This document shows positions 1 to 7,705 of a stretch of 64,000 nucleotides of DNA, piece by piece. Position numbers and translations under genes: made by a program. The stretch comes from Clostridia bacterium. Lineage in GTDB: Bacteria; Bacillota; Clostridia; Peptostreptococcales; Anaerovoracaceae. The first letter of the stretch is position 1; each line of letters starts with the position of its first letter. The stretch is from positions 1 to 64,000 of the forward strand of contig CABJAP010000017.1 of assembly GCA_902363595.1 (NCBI GenBank), written 5' to 3'. A model generated the notes under the pieces. That model saw nothing but the letters and a program-made list of their open reading frames with translations, did not search any database and was not told the DNA's origin.

Positions 1-113
1 AGCGGGATTAGAGACTGTTTTCATCCTCCAAACCGCTTAAAAAGAATGTTATGGACGGTACTGGAAACCAATCCCACTTTCACGCCGTTTATCCCCTCTT
101 TTTCAGTGGCCTC

Positions 114-226
114 AAAATAAGGTAGAAAAGCGATAATTTCCTGCTGTTTTTAGGAGGATTGGCAGCGAAAAAGGCCTAAAATCATCGCTGAAACGGCTGC
201 TAGTCTCAGATCACGATGATTTGCTC
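114..226 (+). repeat. Copy 1 of a ~113 bp inverted repeat element
   Basis: This stretch matches the reverse complement of 4462-4575 almost base for base; I count only a handful of differences, mostly near the 3' end. Inside it the 10-mer AAAATCATCG (from about 178) and its complement near 214-222 form a dyad, so an RNA copy could fold. No open reading frame is convincing. The form suggests a small non-autonomous mobile or REP-like element. The rest of 1-314 shows no gene. Confidence 0.85.
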
Positions 227-314
227 CCGGCCTCGACTCCAGGCCCCGCAAACCCGCAACTTTGCGTAAATCCAGAAAATTTTCCGGACTTAAAATTTAC
301 TGGTATCCTTTACC

Positions 315-1235
315 CTATTTCCACAGCTTATCCGGGTAAAGCCCTTTATCCTTCATGGACTGGAGAGCAGCCACCACCTGCTCCTTATCGGCCCGGTAGG
401 TCACTCCGTACCATTTGTCCTGGGAAGGAAGAACTTTTACCGTTGCTTTTCCTTCTTTCACCAGCCGGTCCGCCACCATAGGCAGATAATATTCGCCCTT
501 GAGCGGATTCTCTTTTATCGCCTGATCTAAAAAAGCAGGAAATCCTTTTTCCATTTCTTCCATCATGCTTTTGGTAAAGCCCCAAAAATTCATGGACACC
601 GTTGTTCCATCGGGGAGAGGTATCCAGAACTGGCCGTCGTCCTCCGTATAGCAAATACCTTCCGGCCGCCTCATGATCTTGGTGCGCTCAGTAACTTGAG
701 TCAAATTACCTTCTTCCGTGATCTCACATACGCCGCGGGCCACATGTCCGTTTTCTGTAATGGTGTTTTCCAATTTGAAGCCCACCATGCAGTAGGAATA
801 GGTTGCGCCGTCCTTGCTGCTGATCAGGAAATCATAGATGCTCTGGAACCCTCCGGCTCCATAATAATCGTCGGCATTGATGACTGCAAAGGGTCCGTCG
901 ATCAAATGTCTGCAGCTCAAAACTGCATGGGCTGTTCCCCAAGGCTTTTCCCGGCCCTGCGGAACCAGATAACCCTGGGGGAGATCCTCCAGCTTTTGAA
1001 AGGCGTACTCCACCTGTAGATGCTTTCCCGCTCTGTCGTCGATTAAAGCCCGGAAGTCCTCTTCCATTTCTTCTTTAATAACGAATATGACTTTTTTAAA
1101 TCCGGCCATCATGGCATCATAGAGGGAAAAATCCAAGATGATCTCGCCCTGATCGCTGATGGGGTCCATCTGTTTAAGCCCGCCGTACCGGGAACCCATT
1201 CCCGCGGCCATTATAATTAAAGTTGGTTCTTTCAT
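315..1235 (-). CDS. Sugar nucleotidyltransferase family protein
   Basis: A 306-residue protein of the NTP-transferase fold, which joins a sugar phosphate to an NTP to make an NDP-sugar. The N-terminal nucleotide-binding signature MAAGMGSRYGGLKQ lies at about residues 9-22, and acidic INADDYYG near 120 fits the metal-binding aspartate region. It is cytoplasmic and has no membrane segment. It stands alone on the minus strand, divergent from the next gene, with a 9-bp inverted repeat in its leader. The exact sugar cannot be told from sequence; glucose-1-phosphate thymidylyl/uridylyl-type enzymes are the nearest general family. The family call is firm and the substrate open. Confidence 0.8.
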   Translation of the reverse strand: MKEPTLIIMAAGMGSRYGGLKQMDPISDQGEIILDFSLYDAMMAGFKKVIFVIKEEMEEDFRALIDDRAGKHLQVEYAFQKLEDLPQGYLVPQGREKPWGTAHAVLSCRHLIDGPFAVINADDYYGAGGFQSIYDFLISSKDGATYSYCMVGFKLENTITENGHVARGVCEITEEGNLTQVTERTKIMRRPEGICYTEDDGQFWIPLPDGTTVSMNFWGFTKSMMEEMEKGFPAFLDQAIKENPLKGEYYLPMVADRLVKEGKATVKVLPSQDKWYGVTYRADKEQVVAALQSMKDKGLYPDKLWK

Positions 1236-1260
1236 AACGCTTCCTCTTTTCTGATGTTTT

Positions 1261-1293
1261 TAACAGGGCCTGTCCAATGCAAAAGCCCTGTTA
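1261..1293. other. 9-bp inverted repeat in a divergent intergenic region
   Basis: TAACAGGGC (1261-1269) is perfectly complementary to GCCCTGTTA (1285-1293), separated by 15 nt. It lies 26 bp upstream of the nucleotidyltransferase start and about 100 bp upstream of the shikimate-kinase-like gene. No T-run follows, so it is more likely an operator or leader hairpin than a terminator. Confidence 0.4.
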
Positions 1294-1396
1294 TAGTATA
1301 CGATAAATGACGGCCGCCCGCAAGCCGGGGATACTTGCCTGCAGCCCATTTGTGTCGTATACTGAAAACATAACTTATATTTGATCGGGGGACATT

Positions 1397-1855
1397 ATGA
1401 ATCATTCAAGAATCTTTGTAATTGGCTTTATGGGAAGCGATCGACGGGGGCTGGCTGAAAAGCTGGCAAAAGAGTATCAATATCGCGTTTTTGATTTGGA
1501 CGATGAAATTGAGAAGAAGGACGGCCGCACCGTCCAGAGAATTTGCATGATGATGGGCGAACACGAATATCGGAATAAAGAGTACGAAATGCTGTGCCTT
1601 TTGGCGGAGGAAGAGGGGATTGTCGTTTCCTGCGGGGACGGTGTTATGCTGGATGAAATGAACAGGGACATACTCGAACAAAACAAAGTCATTGTCGCAG
1701 ATGGGGACATTTCCCCGGAAACCTTGTGGGAAAGGGCAAAAGATGAGAAGGGGCTGCCTTACGCCTTTATGAATCAAAGCGATTCTTCCTTAAAGAAAGA
1801 AAAATTCTTTGCCCTTTACGAACAACGCAAACCATTGTATAATCAATTTATATGA
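1397..1855 (+). CDS. Shikimate-kinase-like protein with a degenerate P-loop
   Basis: A 152-residue protein that aligns by eye with shikimate kinase: an N-terminal beta strand and loop (FVIGFMGSDRRGL), the DLDDEIEKKDGRTVQ block that in AroK carries the shikimate-binding aspartate, and VSCGDGVML where AroK has a glycine-rich GGG motif. The Walker A lysine and serine/threonine are missing: the family's GSGKS/T is here GSDRRG, and the later GGG is CGDG. ATP binding is therefore doubtful. It ends 19 bp before the DUF2148 gene and is probably co-transcribed with it. It may be a relic or a repurposed binding protein. Confidence 0.65.
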   Translation: MNHSRIFVIGFMGSDRRGLAEKLAKEYQYRVFDLDDEIEKKDGRTVQRICMMMGEHEYRNKEYEMLCLLAEEEGIVVSCGDGVMLDEMNRDILEQNKVIVADGDISPETLWERAKDEKGLPYAFMNQSDSSLKKEKFFALYEQRKPLYNQFI

Positions 1856-1874
1856 AAATCTTAGGAGGATTTCA

Positions 1875-2423
1875 ATGATTTACAAAAGTGAAGATGCTGA
1901 GAAAAGAAGCGCTTTTCTTGTAGCTGATAAAATGGTTGCCGCCGCCAAGACAGCTCCCAAGGGCTGCGGAGAAGACAAGGTCATATCTTTTATTTTAGAT
2001 GGAAACGATAAGGACGTGCTCAGCGCCCATATGCGAGACATCGCCAAGGAAACGGGAGCTGACTTTTTTGAAAGGGACGCTAAAAATGTGGATGACAGTC
2101 ATTGCATCGTATTGCTTGGTGTTCTCAGCGATCCGCTGGGACTTGATCCGTGCGGCATGTGCGGATTTGAAAATTGTGCGGAAATGACGAAAGCCGGAGC
2201 AAATTGCGCCTTTAATGTAACCGATCTAGGCATTGCTGTCGGATCGGCCGTCTCCATAGCCGCTGATAATCGGATCGATAATCGGGTCTTATTTTCAGCC
2301 GGACAGGCTGCCTTGAGGATGGGATGTTTCCCGTCCGGCGTGAGAGTTTGCTTTGGGATTCCTCTTTCCACTTCATCTAAGAGCATTTTCTTTGATCGGG
2401 ACCCGGAAAACGTGATGGTTTAA
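1875..2423 (+). CDS. Ferredoxin-domain protein (DUF2148)
   Basis: A 182-residue protein. I start it at the ATG at 1875 because AGGAGG precedes it at good distance; the frame is open further upstream but has no such signal. The cysteine pattern C93-x2-C96-x4-C101-x9-C111 (DPCGMCGFENC and a later cysteine) fits a 4Fe-4S ligand set, as in the DUF2148 family of small ferredoxin-domain proteins of anaerobes. The C-terminal half is glycine/alanine rich (VGSAVSIAADN). No partner is obvious apart from the upstream kinase-like gene. The family has no assigned reaction that I can name with confidence. Confidence 0.75.
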   Translation: MIYKSEDAEKRSAFLVADKMVAAAKTAPKGCGEDKVISFILDGNDKDVLSAHMRDIAKETGADFFERDAKNVDDSHCIVLLGVLSDPLGLDPCGMCGFENCAEMTKAGANCAFNVTDLGIAVGSAVSIAADNRIDNRVLFSAGQAALRMGCFPSGVRVCFGIPLSTSSKSIFFDRDPENVMV

Positions 2424-2433
2424 TCGCTGATAT

Positions 2434-2690
2434 TTATTTTTCAAAATGCTGATAATCTTTTAGTGCTTTCCAATCCCCGCCCCAGGTAAAACCATGCTTT
2501 TTAAACAGCTTGTATATAAAGTCATTTTTATGAATCATCGCAGCGGCTTACTTGCCGCTGTATTTTTTTACGTCACGCTGGGCTTAAACCTTGCCGTTTG
2601 CGGGCTCCACGGTTGATCCTTTTACATAAGGATTAAGCTGCTGGTGTTGTTGGCTCTCATGGAGCGGTTGGATTTGCCAAGATGTATCAT
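2434..2690 (-). pseudogene. Remnant of an M15 (VanY/endolysin-type) peptidase
   Basis: Reading the minus strand leftwards ending at the stop at 2434-2436 gives KKHGFTWGGDWK and KDYQHFEK, the typical C-terminal zinc/catalytic end of M15 D-Ala-D-Ala carboxypeptidases. Upstream in the same frame are LNPYVKGSTVEPANGKV and KYSGK, interrupted by two TAA stops (about 2552 and 2587). In another frame lies SNRSMRANNTSS, another block of the same family. The stretch between those blocks, which should hold the first zinc histidine, is absent. The gene is dead by frameshift, deletion and two stops. The remainder of 2424-2815 holds nothing I recognise. Confidence 0.75.
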
Positions 2691-2815
2691 AGAACGCGCC
2701 AACTTTGAGTCTGGCTCCGGCCGCATGGGAGCAGTCAGGAAATAAAAGTAAAAAGACAAAAAAAAGGAAAATACATGCTCATATTTTTTTAATTCATCTA
2801 GACAACCTTTCTTCT

Positions 2816-3454
2816 TTAATGCGGCAGTCCTGCTCTTTTTTCATACCGTTCTTCCATGGCGATGAGGACCATCAAAATAGCCAGCCCCAAACACCAGCCT
2901 CCCAGAACATCCGTTGGAAAATGAACACCCATATAGATGCGGCTCAAGCCGATAAAGATCCAGGGTATAGCCAAAAGCACCGTCAAGAGATTGGCCTTTT
3001 TCCTATCTTTCACATAACGCCTCACCAGATAAATCAACATTCCAAAGACAACCATGCTGGTTATGGAGTGGCCGCTTGTAAAGGAGTATCCTCCCTGATC
3101 GATCAGATGCAGGCTCACATCCGGCCGGGGCCTCTTGAATATGATTTTAATAACTTTATTGAGGGCTGTCACAGTGATGGCGCCCACGGAAACCGGTATT
3201 CCATAACGAACTCTGGTTTTTCGAAAAAACAGCAGCAGTATGCACAAAATGGTTATGCTCTGCCAGTTTCCCATATATGTAATGACCTTAAGTATTGGAG
3301 TCAAAACATCGTTTCTCAAAGAATAGAACCACTCTCTGATCACAGTATCAAAGGCAAGCTCCCCTCCGCCCACGACAAAACAGGCGATTATAAGAAAACC
3401 CGCCAGTCCGCCAATCATCAGAATCATTTGTTTTTTTGACATATTGTTCATCAT
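2816..3454 (-). CDS. PAP2-family membrane phosphatase
   Basis: A 212-residue integral membrane protein with about five or six hydrophobic segments. All three phosphatase motifs are present: K103-x6-R110-P111, S127-G128-H129 (in SFTSGHS), and R172-x5-H178-x3-D182 (SRIYMGVHFPTD). Such enzymes remove phosphate from lipid substrates such as phosphatidic acid, undecaprenyl diphosphate or phosphatidylglycerol phosphate; sequence alone does not choose between them. It is a single gene facing the plsC-like gene across a shared 160-bp intergenic region, which is consistent with a phospholipid or carrier-lipid role. Confidence 0.88.
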   Translation of the reverse strand: MMNNMSKKQMILMIGGLAGFLIIACFVVGGGELAFDTVIREWFYSLRNDVLTPILKVITYMGNWQSITILCILLLFFRKTRVRYGIPVSVGAITVTALNKVIKIIFKRPRPDVSLHLIDQGGYSFTSGHSITSMVVFGMLIYLVRRYVKDRKKANLLTVLLAIPWIFIGLSRIYMGVHFPTDVLGGWCLGLAILMVLIAMEERYEKRAGLPH

Positions 3455-3618
3455 CCGCCTTCCTCTTTTATCTATCCTATTATATATGGTTTTTTTTAAA
3501 AATACACGACGTTTTTTTGCCGTCCTTGTCCAAATTATGGAACTGAATACTTAGAAAATTTTTCGACGCGGCTCTAAAATTATGGTATAGTAGATATACT
3601 AAGATTCAGGAGGGCTAT

Positions 3619-4386
3619 ATGAAAATCATACGAAACATACCAGGGTTTTTTAAACTCTATACCACATTAAAAAGGTTAAATGAATATAAAAGCGAAATTG
3701 AGGACGCGAAAGCAAAAGGAGATGTGGAGCGGGAATGCCGCAACATCCTCATGGCAGAAACGGTTTGGTCCAGGGATGTTCTCAATATGTTCGGTTCGGA
3801 GCTGGTGGTCCATGGAGAAGAAAATCTGCCCCAGGAAGGACCGGTTGTCTATATCGCCAATCATCAGGGATATGCGGACATTATCGCTTATACGGCTTCG
3901 CTGAACACAATTCAGTTCGGATTTGTAGCAAAGGATAATCTGGGCAAAATTCCCATCTACGGCGAGTGGATCCGCAGAATACGAAGCGTTCTTATAAAAC
4001 GGGACGACCCCCGCGCTTCCTTGAAGGCTATCGATGAAGGGATCGAATTGATCAACCAGGGCTTTTCCCTCATGATCTTTCCCGAGGGAACCAGGAGCAA
4101 AGGGCCTGATCCCGGCGATTTTAAGAGAGGCGCTTTCAAACTTGCCATCAAGCCGGAAGTCCCCATCATTCCGGTATCGGTCTTTGGAAGCTATAAGATG
4201 TATGAAGAAACCGGCATTCTCAAAGGAACCAGAATCGATGTCATGATCCATCCCCGGGTAGAAACCAAGGGACTTTCCCGGAAAGAAGAAAAACAGCTGT
4301 GCCTGGATGTTGAAAAAACAGTAAAGGACGGAATCGCCAAACTGCGGGAGCTGCAGAACAGCTTGAAGGATGACCAGGGAAAATAA
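3619..4386 (+). CDS. plsC: 1-acyl-sn-glycerol-3-phosphate acyltransferase (PlsC family)
   Basis: A 255-residue acyltransferase. The catalytic NHQGYAD (H82-x4-D87) and the substrate-binding FPEGTRSKG (from residue 154) are intact, and the spacing is right for the family. PlsC transfers an acyl chain to lysophosphatidic acid to make phosphatidic acid at the inner membrane face. AGGAGGG stands before the ATG. A long N-terminal extension of about 45 charged residues precedes the domain. It is monocistronic, divergent from the PAP2 gene. A TATAGT-like -10 lies near 3590. Other members of the same superfamily use different lysolipids. Confidence 0.85.
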   Translation: MKIIRNIPGFFKLYTTLKRLNEYKSEIEDAKAKGDVERECRNILMAETVWSRDVLNMFGSELVVHGEENLPQEGPVVYIANHQGYADIIAYTASLNTIQFGFVAKDNLGKIPIYGEWIRRIRSVLIKRDDPRASLKAIDEGIELINQGFSLMIFPEGTRSKGPDPGDFKRGAFKLAIKPEVPIIPVSVFGSYKMYEETGILKGTRIDVMIHPRVETKGLSRKEEKQLCLDVEKTVKDGIAKLRELQNSLKDDQGK

Positions 4387-4461
4387 AGGGTTAAATAAAG
4401 GCCCGAGACCAGGGCAGACAAAGCGGTCAAGATCGGCCAGGCTGGCGCGGCCTCCCCGTAT

Positions 4462-4575
4462 GGAGAAAATCATCGTGATCTGTGCCTAGCAGCCTTTTCA
4501 GCGATGATTTTAGGCCTTTTTCGCTGCCAATCCACCTAAAAACAGCAGGAAATTATCGCTTTTCTACCTTATTTT
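4462..4575 (-). repeat. Copy 2 of the ~113 bp inverted repeat element
   Basis: This is the reverse-complement partner of 114-226. Its dyad AAAATCATCG (4466-4475) / CGATGATTTT (4502-4511) is perfect, and a second small hairpin of the same motif (GCGATGA / TCATCGC) lies just outside at 4584-4601. The two copies bracket about 4.2 kb holding five loci. The rest of 4387-4758 has no gene that I can support. Confidence 0.85.
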
Positions 4576-4758
4576 CTCTTCCCGCGATGAAAAATCATCG
4601 CAAATTTAGACCAAAACAAGCTCGAGCGATCATTTTGCTTTTCACCCTTTATGAATCCTGGCCCGAAGGGACCGCTCCTTTCCCAACAGTTCACAAAATG
4701 GGTCGAAAAAAGGGCACATCACATTCGTTTTCTAATGCGACAGCCCCTATAATCCTTT

Positions 4759-5259
4759 TTACGCGTCTGCCCCTCCCGGAACATCGTTTCCATCTGTTGT
4801 TTCTTCTGCCGGCTCCTTAGTCGGCTTTTCAGTCGGAGCCTGAGTTTCCGGCTCAGCAGGCTTCTGCGTTTGCTCGATGGTCTGCTCCTGGGTTTGTTGG
4901 GTAGAAGGTTGGGCGTTTTGGTCGTCTTTGTCCTTATAAACGTAAAAATAGTAATACGCGCCCGCTGCCGCCAAAAGCAAAACGATGATAATAACCAGTA
5001 CTGCCGGCAGGATGCTGGTCTTTTTCTTTACATGTTTATGTACCACTGGCCGCTTGGATCCGCTCCTAGCGGATTTTTTAACCGTCTTTTTAGAAGAACG
5101 GCTGCTTCTTCTCTTATTGCGTCCAGAGCCGCTTTCCTCATAATCTTCGTACTCATCCTCATACGGAAGATCCCGGTCCATCGGACATCCGCAGTTCGGA
5201 CAATTTTCTGCGTATTCCGAGACCTGGCGGCCGCATTCCGGACATTTGATTAATGCCAT
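4759..5259 (-). CDS. Zinc-ribbon single-pass membrane protein
   Basis: A 166-residue protein with an N-terminal zinc ribbon C6-x2-C9-x10-C20-x2-C23, an acidic stretch, a very basic Ser/Arg/Lys linker (about 45-80), one membrane segment at about 85-108, and a Gln/Thr/Pro/Glu-rich tail that should lie outside the cell. The topology is therefore a cytoplasmic zinc finger and an extracytoplasmic low-complexity tail. The function is unknown. It sits 38 bp downstream of a paralogue of the same architecture. Confidence 0.75.
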   Translation of the reverse strand: MALIKCPECGRQVSEYAENCPNCGCPMDRDLPYEDEYEDYEESGSGRNKRRSSRSSKKTVKKSARSGSKRPVVHKHVKKKTSILPAVLVIIIVLLLAAAGAYYYFYVYKDKDDQNAQPSTQQTQEQTIEQTQKPAEPETQAPTEKPTKEPAEETTDGNDVPGGADA

Positions 5260-5297
5260 GATTAATTCCCCCTTTGATCTTACTTAAGCTTCCCCTT

Positions 5298-5942
5298 TTA
5301 TTCATTCGCAGGTGCATCCGGTGCTTCAGTCGGTCCTTGTGTAGGAGCCTGCGTTGTAGACTGCTTTGTGGTCTGTTTCTGTGTCGTTGATTTTGTAGGT
5401 TTTGTCGTGGCCTTCGTCTCTTTTTTCTTAGTCGTTTCTTTTGAGGAAGGCTGCTTCTCATCATAACTGCGATAAGTTTCTTGCGTGGTCACATCGGTAT
5501 GATCGGTCATATCCGATGGATCTTTATTGGCTTTAGAAGGCCCTGCCATCGCAAAATAATAGGCAATACCTCCTCCGATTACGACGATGGCAATAATAAC
5601 AATGAGGGCTATTTTCAGTCCTCTTTTATCATCCTTTTTCTTTTTCGATTTCTTCTTGCCAGAAAATGCGCTTTCCGAATTTTTTACCAGCCGCTGCTGT
5701 CCCGGCTTTCTCTTCTGTCCGCTCCTGCTTCTTCCGGCTCTCGCCTGCTGCATGGCCTCTTCCAGCTCTTTCTGGCTGTAAACCTGCGTATTGGTATTAC
5801 TCTTCGTTTGATTGTTGTCCCAGCTGCGATCATCGATTTGATTTTCCTGGGCAATATCGGACATGGGACAACCGCAGTGGGGACAGGAACTGGCAAATTC
5901 CGAAACATATTCGCCGCATTCAGGGCATTTTAAAAGTGCCAT
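5298..5942 (-). CDS. Zinc-ribbon single-pass membrane protein, paralogue
   Basis: A 214-residue protein with the same plan as the next gene downstream: zinc ribbon MALLKCPECG...CPHCGC at the N-terminus, an acidic/Asn-rich linker, a strongly basic segment, one membrane helix (near 120-140), and a long Thr/Lys/Gln-rich tail. I start at the ATG at 5942, which matches the MALIKCPECG start of the paralogue and leaves 9 nt to the GGAG; another ATG lies two codons upstream. The two genes look like a tandem duplication with rapid divergence of the outer tails. The role is unknown. Confidence 0.75.
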   Translation of the reverse strand: MALLKCPECGEYVSEFASSCPHCGCPMSDIAQENQIDDRSWDNNQTKSNTNTQVYSQKELEEAMQQARAGRSRSGQKRKPGQQRLVKNSESAFSGKKKSKKKKDDKRGLKIALIVIIAIVVIGGGIAYYFAMAGPSKANKDPSDMTDHTDVTTQETYRSYDEKQPSSKETTKKKETKATTKPTKSTTQKQTTKQSTTQAPTQGPTEAPDAPANE

Positions 5943-5973
5943 AAGCATGCTCTCCTTTTTCGATTTTCCTCAA

Positions 5974-6954
5974 TCAGATTCCAAGGCCAAAGTTATCCTT
6001 TACCCGCTTCATGGTTCTTTCCGCAATGACGCCTGCTCTTTCAGCCCCGTCTTTCAAGGTTTTTATCAACTCTTCAGAATTCCGAATTTCGTTGAACCTC
6101 TCCTTGATCGGAGTAAGGGCATCCACTGTTACTTCCACCAGATCCTTTTTAAAGTCACCGTATCCCCGGCCGTCGTAATCTTTTTCAATCTCAGAGATGT
6201 CCTTGCCGGAAAATACACTGTAGATGTTGAGCAGATTGGTAATTCCCGGTTTGTTTTCCGGGTCAAAACGAATGCTTCCCTCTGAATCGGTAGTCGCCCT
6301 CATAATGGATTTTTTAATCTTGGAAGGCTCATCCAGCAGAGAGATCCTGCTGTGGATATTTTCGGCGCTTTTGCTCATTTTCTTTTCAGGATCGTCCAGG
6401 GCCATGATTCGTGCCCCTGCCTTTAAGAATCTTCCATCGGGTACTACAAACGTCTTTTTATATTTATTATTAATTCGAATTGCGATATCCCGGCAAAGCT
6501 CGATGTGCTGTTTTTGATCATTTCCCACGGGAACAATATCCGTATCATAAAGAAGAATATCGGCAGCCATGAGAATGGGATACGTAAACAGCCCTGTGGG
6601 CGCGGATTCTTTGCCCTTGCTTTTATCTTTAAATTGAGTCATTCTGGACAACTCTCCAGTATAGGAATTGCACGTGAGAACCCAAGAAAGTTCAGAGTGT
6701 CCCGGTACGTCGGACTGAACGAAAACGATGGATTTTGAAGGATCTACCCCAACGGCCAGATACAGGGCCGCCACATCCAGGGTGTTTTTTCTCAGCTCCT
6801 TTGGATCCTGGGGTACGGTAATCGAATGCATGTCAACGATGCAATAGATACATTCGTTTTCCTCCTGGAGCTCTACGAATTGCTTCAGCGCTCCTAAATA
6901 ATTTCCTATATGAATATTTCCTGTGGGCTGCACGCCCGAAAAGACTCTTTTCAT
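5974..6954 (-). CDS. trpS: Tryptophanyl-tRNA synthetase
   Basis: A 326-residue class I aminoacyl-tRNA synthetase that charges tRNA-Trp. HIGN at residues 15-18 and KKMSKS near 193-198 are the two ATP-site signatures, and the length is normal for bacterial TrpRS. GDQKQHIEL-type residues (here VPVGNDQKQHIELC) confirm the subtype. It is the last gene of a minus-strand run gyrB-gyrA-anti-sigma-sigma-trpS, 16 bp after the sigma gene. I see no T-box leader directly upstream, so transcription probably comes from the operon. Confidence 0.95.
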   Translation of the reverse strand: MKRVFSGVQPTGNIHIGNYLGALKQFVELQEENECIYCIVDMHSITVPQDPKELRKNTLDVAALYLAVGVDPSKSIVFVQSDVPGHSELSWVLTCNSYTGELSRMTQFKDKSKGKESAPTGLFTYPILMAADILLYDTDIVPVGNDQKQHIELCRDIAIRINNKYKKTFVVPDGRFLKAGARIMALDDPEKKMSKSAENIHSRISLLDEPSKIKKSIMRATTDSEGSIRFDPENKPGITNLLNIYSVFSGKDISEIEKDYDGRGYGDFKKDLVEVTVDALTPIKERFNEIRNSEELIKTLKDGAERAGVIAERTMKRVKDNFGLGI

Positions 6955-6970
6955 CTTGCTCCATATCCTC

Positions 6971-7705
6971 CTAGCATTGCGCTTCTCTCTGAAAGCGCTC
7001 TCTAATATTTTTTTCCGCCCGGGAAATCGTCATCTGTGAAACGCCCAATCTTTTTGCGATCTCTGCCTGGGATTTATCCTCTACGAACCGTTCTTTAAAA
7101 ATATATTTGTTGGTATCACTCAGCTCATTGAGTACCTTGGAGATCATTTCCGTATATTCCAGCCTGTCATACCCTCCGTCTTCAATGGCCGCGTACTTTT
7201 CAAGAGCCGAAGATTCTCCTTCTTCTCCCGACTCATCAAAGGTCTGGTTAAGGGAATAAGCATTGTAAGCCATGCTGCCTTCCATCGCCTGCAGAACCTC
7301 TTCTTCTGAGTAACCGATATAATCGGCCAATTCAGGGATGGTCGGATTTCTCTGCAGCTGATTGAACAGCTCTTCCCTGGCCGACTGGATTTTTCCTGAA
7401 AGTTCTTTCAGCCTTCTGGGGACCTTGACGCTCCATTCCTTATCGCGGAAATATTTTTTAATCTCCCCGATAATTGTCGGCGTGGCAAAGCTGGAAAACT
7501 CATATCCCTTGGACGGATCAAATCTCTCTACAGCAGCAATCAGGGCCATGGCGCCGACCTGATACAGATCATCGTATTCCACACCCTTGTTCAAATATTT
7601 TCGAATCAAAATATCTACCATATACAGATAAGATTCCACAATTTCATTTCTCAGTGTTCGATCTTTTGTCCTCTGATATTGGTTGAACAATTCTTCCTTC
7701 AGCAT
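6971..7705 (-). CDS. SigB/SigF/SigG-type RNA polymerase sigma factor
   Basis: A 244-residue sigma-70 family factor with region 2 (YDDLYQVGAMALIAAVERFD), region 3 and region 4 (SQAEIAKRLGVSQMTISR helix-turn-helix). Length and motifs fit the general-stress/sporulation class rather than housekeeping SigA. The start ATG overlaps the stop of the anti-sigma gene by 7 bp, which implies translational coupling. From Clostridioides difficile I recall an rsbV-rsbW-sigB set near gyrA; by that analogy this is most likely a SigB-like factor, but SigF/G cannot be excluded from sequence alone. Confidence 0.85.
   Translation of the reverse strand: MLKEELFNQYQRTKDRTLRNEIVESYLYMVDILIRKYLNKGVEYDDLYQVGAMALIAAVERFDPSKGYEFSSFATPTIIGEIKKYFRDKEWSVKVPRRLKELSGKIQSAREELFNQLQRNPTIPELADYIGYSEEEVLQAMEGSMAYNAYSLNQTFDESGEEGESSALEKYAAIEDGGYDRLEYTEMISKVLNELSDTNKYIFKERFVEDKSQAEIAKRLGVSQMTISRAEKNIRERFQREAQC

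Noticed and set aside
221..481. Plus-strand open frame of 86 residues
   Set aside because: It overlaps the end of the nucleotidyltransferase gene on the other strand, has no ribosome site and its composition is proline-rich chance translation.
2705..3439. Plus-strand open frame of 244 residues
   Set aside because: It is antisense to the PAP2 gene, whose three motifs are perfect; the antisense product matches nothing and has odd composition.
3676..4473. Minus-strand open frame of 265 residues
   Set aside because: It is antisense to the acyltransferase gene with its clear catalytic motifs.
6955..6970. T-box riboswitch for trpS
   Set aside because: Only 16 bp separate trpS from the sigma gene, which leaves no room for a T-box leader.
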